Shown here: one piece after another, positions 62,341-64,000 of the stretch
Position numbering within the stretch: position 1 is the stretch's first letter
How the letters are laid out: every line of letters begins with the position of its first letter
NCBI RefSeq assembly: GCF_012849055.1
Contig: NZ_CP051677.1
Location: 2,432,501 to 2,496,500, forward strand
Reading direction: 5' to 3'
Origin: Spirosoma rhododendri
GTDB lineage: Bacteria; Bacteroidota; Bacteroidia; Cytophagales; Spirosomataceae
Length of the DNA: 64,000 nt
Translations under genes and position numbers: made by a program
The notes under the pieces: model-generated
The model's database searches: none
What the model was told of the DNA's origin: nothing
Seen by the model: the letters and a program-made list of their open reading frames with translations, nothing else

Positions 62341-63423
62341 CTATCGACTATTGCTCAAATAATTGATGAGGTTCTGGACCTGTTCGGCCGATGTGGCCGG
62401 GAAATTGGCGATGCGAATCTGCGAATTCTTCTGCGCGCCGTAGCCGCTGCCAATCACCATACCCGCCGTTTTCGCTTCGGCAATGATTTCTGCCGACGGC
62501 TTTTTCGTGTCTGCTACGATTACCGTCTGCGACCGGTGCCGCTCTTCTTTCACGAATGGGCTGTACAGATCCGAATCCTCCAGAAACTTGTACACCATTT
62601 TGGCTTTCTCCTCGGTCTGCTTCCGAATGGTACCGACACCGATCTTGTTGAAATCTTCCGCGATTTTGCCCAGCGCGTAGATGTACAGCACGTTGGGCGT
62701 AGCGGGGGTTTCAAAGTCCTTGTAGTGCTTCCACAACGTCGGTAAGGTGTGATGCGCACCGATTGTCAGGTTCTCGTACTGCTGCAACCGGGTCGCTTTT
62801 TCCAGACACGCCTGATTCGCGATCCAGACGCCCAGGCCAGCGGGCATACCGAAGGCTTTCTGCACCGAGAAAAAGGCCGAGTCGATCAGTGTATAGTCGA
62901 GGTCAGGGTAGGGGGCCGACGAGACCATGTCGACACAGAATAGCTTCTTCGGGTACTTTTTCTTCAGCTTGTGCATGTCGGCCACGCGCATCTGCACGCC
63001 CGACGACGTTTCGTTGTGCGTCATGCACACCAGTTCCGCGTATTCAGGCACCTCAATGTCTGCCGCGTCGAAGCCTTCGCCAAAGGGTTTTTCCAGCTTG
63101 TGGGCAAACTTCCGCAGCGATCCGGCATAGTCGTAGAACTTCTGCGAAAACGACCCATTCACCAAATGGAAACTTTCGTGTTCGACGCAGTTGAACAGCA
63201 GCCGTTCCCACACTTCCGACGCCGACCCCGTGAAGAAAATTGCGTGCGTTTTCGGGATGTTCAGCAGCGTCCGCAGTTGCTCGTCGGTGAATTTGTAAAT
63301 GTCCCGAAACGCCTGACTGCGGTGCGAAATCGACCCGAGCTGCTTATCGAAAGCCGTTTGGATGTGTTGCTGAAACGTCGGATACAACTCAGCCGGCCCC
63401 GGCGTGAAGTAGGTGTTTTTCAT
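62341..63423 (-). CDS. serC: Phosphoserine aminotransferase family (class V PLP)
   Basis: Transaminates 3-phosphohydroxypyruvate to phosphoserine. 360 residues. Seen: YFTPGPAELYP, ISHRSQAFRDI, FTGSASEVWERLL, CVDMVSSAPY (cofactor Asp), and FFSVQKAFGMPAGLGVW (PLP Lys). The start at 63423 is chosen over an upstream one in the repeat. It is directly downstream of serA in a serine synthesis pair. Confidence 0.93.
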   Translation of the reverse strand: MKNTYFTPGPAELYPTFQQHIQTAFDKQLGSISHRSQAFRDIYKFTDEQLRTLLNIPKTHAIFFTGSASEVWERLLFNCVEHESFHLVNGSFSQKFYDYAGSLRKFAHKLEKPFGEGFDAADIEVPEYAELVCMTHNETSSGVQMRVADMHKLKKKYPKKLFCVDMVSSAPYPDLDYTLIDSAFFSVQKAFGMPAGLGVWIANQACLEKATRLQQYENLTIGAHHTLPTLWKHYKDFETPATPNVLYIYALGKIAEDFNKIGVGTIRKQTEEKAKMVYKFLEDSDLYSPFVKEERHRSQTVIVADTKKPSAEIIAEAKTAGMVIGSGYGAQKNSQIRIANFPATSAEQVQNLINYLSNSR

Positions 63424-63433
63424 AAGCAATGAG

Positions 63434-63509
63434 TGAATGATTGAGTGATAGAATGATTGAATGGTGGCGTGCGTCAGCCTATTCAATCATTCTATCACTC
63501 AATCATTCA
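63434..63509. repeat. Octamer-family hairpin, perfect 29-bp arms
   Basis: Arms 63434-63462 and 63481-63509 are exact reverse complements. Units GAATGATT, GAGTGATA and GAATGATT. Between the serA stop and serC start. Confidence 0.92.
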
Positions 63510-63512
63510 ACA

Positions 63513-64000
63513 TTAATAAAGTAGTCTGAACTTGATCGTGTTGTCGATGCCTTTCAGTTCCTGTACAACCTCGTCGGCGTATTCTTTGGCGACGTCGGTG
63601 ATGACGTAGCCGATTTGCTCGTTGGTTTTCAGGTACTGACCGTGGATGTTGATGTGGTACTTGGCGAAGATGTTGTTCATCCTGGCCAGAATGCCCGGCA
63701 CGTTGGCGTGGATGTGGAGCAGACGGTGTGAATTTTTCAGCAGCGGCAGTTGCAGTTCGGGGAAGTTGACACTGCCGTAGGTACTGCCGTTGTTGATGTA
63801 TTCGAGCAGTTTTGCCGGTACGAAATTGCCAATGTTGGCCTGCGCTTCCTCGGTGCTGCCGCCGATGTGGGGCGTCAGAATCACGTTGGGTAGGTCGCGC
63901 AGTTCGCTCATAAACTCCTCGTTGTTGGTCTTCGGCTCCTGCGGGAACACGTCGACACCCGTACCGATGACCTTGCCCTGCTTGATGGCGTTGACCAGCG
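63513..64000 (-). CDS. serA: Phosphoglycerate dehydrogenase (C-terminal part)
   Basis: C-terminal 161 residues of the first enzyme of serine synthesis; the gene runs off the window. Seen: DVFPQEPKTNNEEF, NVILTPHIGGSTEEAQANIG (catalytic His), and an ACT domain from RLLHIHANVPGILARMNNIFA to EYADEVVQELKGIDNTIKFRLLY, implying serine feedback. Confidence 0.95.
   Translation of the reverse strand, partial: LVNAIKQGKVIGTGVDVFPQEPKTNNEEFMSELRDLPNVILTPHIGGSTEEAQANIGNFVPAKLLEYINNGSTYGSVNFPELQLPLLKNSHRLLHIHANVPGILARMNNIFAKYHINIHGQYLKTNEQIGYVITDVAKEYADEVVQELKGIDNTIKFRLLY

Overview
The window comes from a Gram-negative Bacteroidota chromosome of moderately high GC content, most like the Cytophagales family Spirosomaceae (Spirosoma/Fibrella-like). 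This is inferred from a SusC/SusD pair, a giant adhesin with a type IX secretion-type C-terminus, a fused lpxC-fabZ gene, TAnnTTTG-type -7 boxes, absence of strong Shine-Dalgarno sequences, and small families (DUF4126, DUF4920) common in that phylum. Species cannot be fixed from sequence alone.

Layout. 1-3076: RND efflux permease running off the left edge. 3303-9905: a decayed retropepsin-like gene, an SDR, a GH43 glycosidase, an orphan polyvalent-type kinase, thrA, DUF4126 and SnoaL-like genes. 9906-12391: a structured, terminator-ended RNA candidate, a neutral-ceramidase-like gene and ruvA. 12394-17444: SDR, ABC ATPase and the lipid A genes lpxA, lpxC-fabZ and lpxD, separated by hairpin repeats. 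17581-26284: HD-domain phosphohydrolase, a CAT-anticodon tRNA and a 2,200-residue adhesin. 26294-36514: housekeeping genes (Ppx/GppA, rpsU, AMP nucleosidase, TPR protein, hsp20, trpF, MFS, argH). 36881-46501: SusC/SusD, sugar epimerase, alkaline-ceramidase-like membrane protein, transporters and two nuclease-fold genes. 46531-54158: a hexuronate catabolic locus (uxaB, kdgA, kdgK, exuT facing uxuA, uxaC). 54174-64000: hydrolases, an M13 peptidase, a DUF559 nuclease flanked by inverted repeats, an SplB-like radical SAM protein, an outer-membrane protein and serC/serA.

Two themes stand out. First, intergenic space is occupied by several families of long hairpins whose arms are built from degenerate tandem 7-mers (TTTAANG) or 8-mers (GAATGATN / AAAGAGYG), plus other palindromes (TGTCATCCCGACG, CCCCAGCCCCCTGA, CCCTCACCCCAACCCCTCTCCC, GACAGGAT, CACAGAGACACAGAG). 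They sit just behind stop codons, fill the junctions of the lpx and hexuronate gene strings, are nested inside one another, and some supply stop codons or C-terminal residues. Two unrelated hairpins carry an identical 15-bp GC-rich insert, and one family flanks a DUF559 nuclease gene as terminal inverted repeats, which suggests an active mobilising process.

Second, three otherwise intact genes (lpxC-fabZ, an HD phosphohydrolase, an HsdR-N-type gene), and probably the retropepsin remnant as well, are broken by single-base changes in G/C or T homopolymers. In lpxC the break removes the expected active site of an essential enzyme, so sequencing error is the leading explanation.
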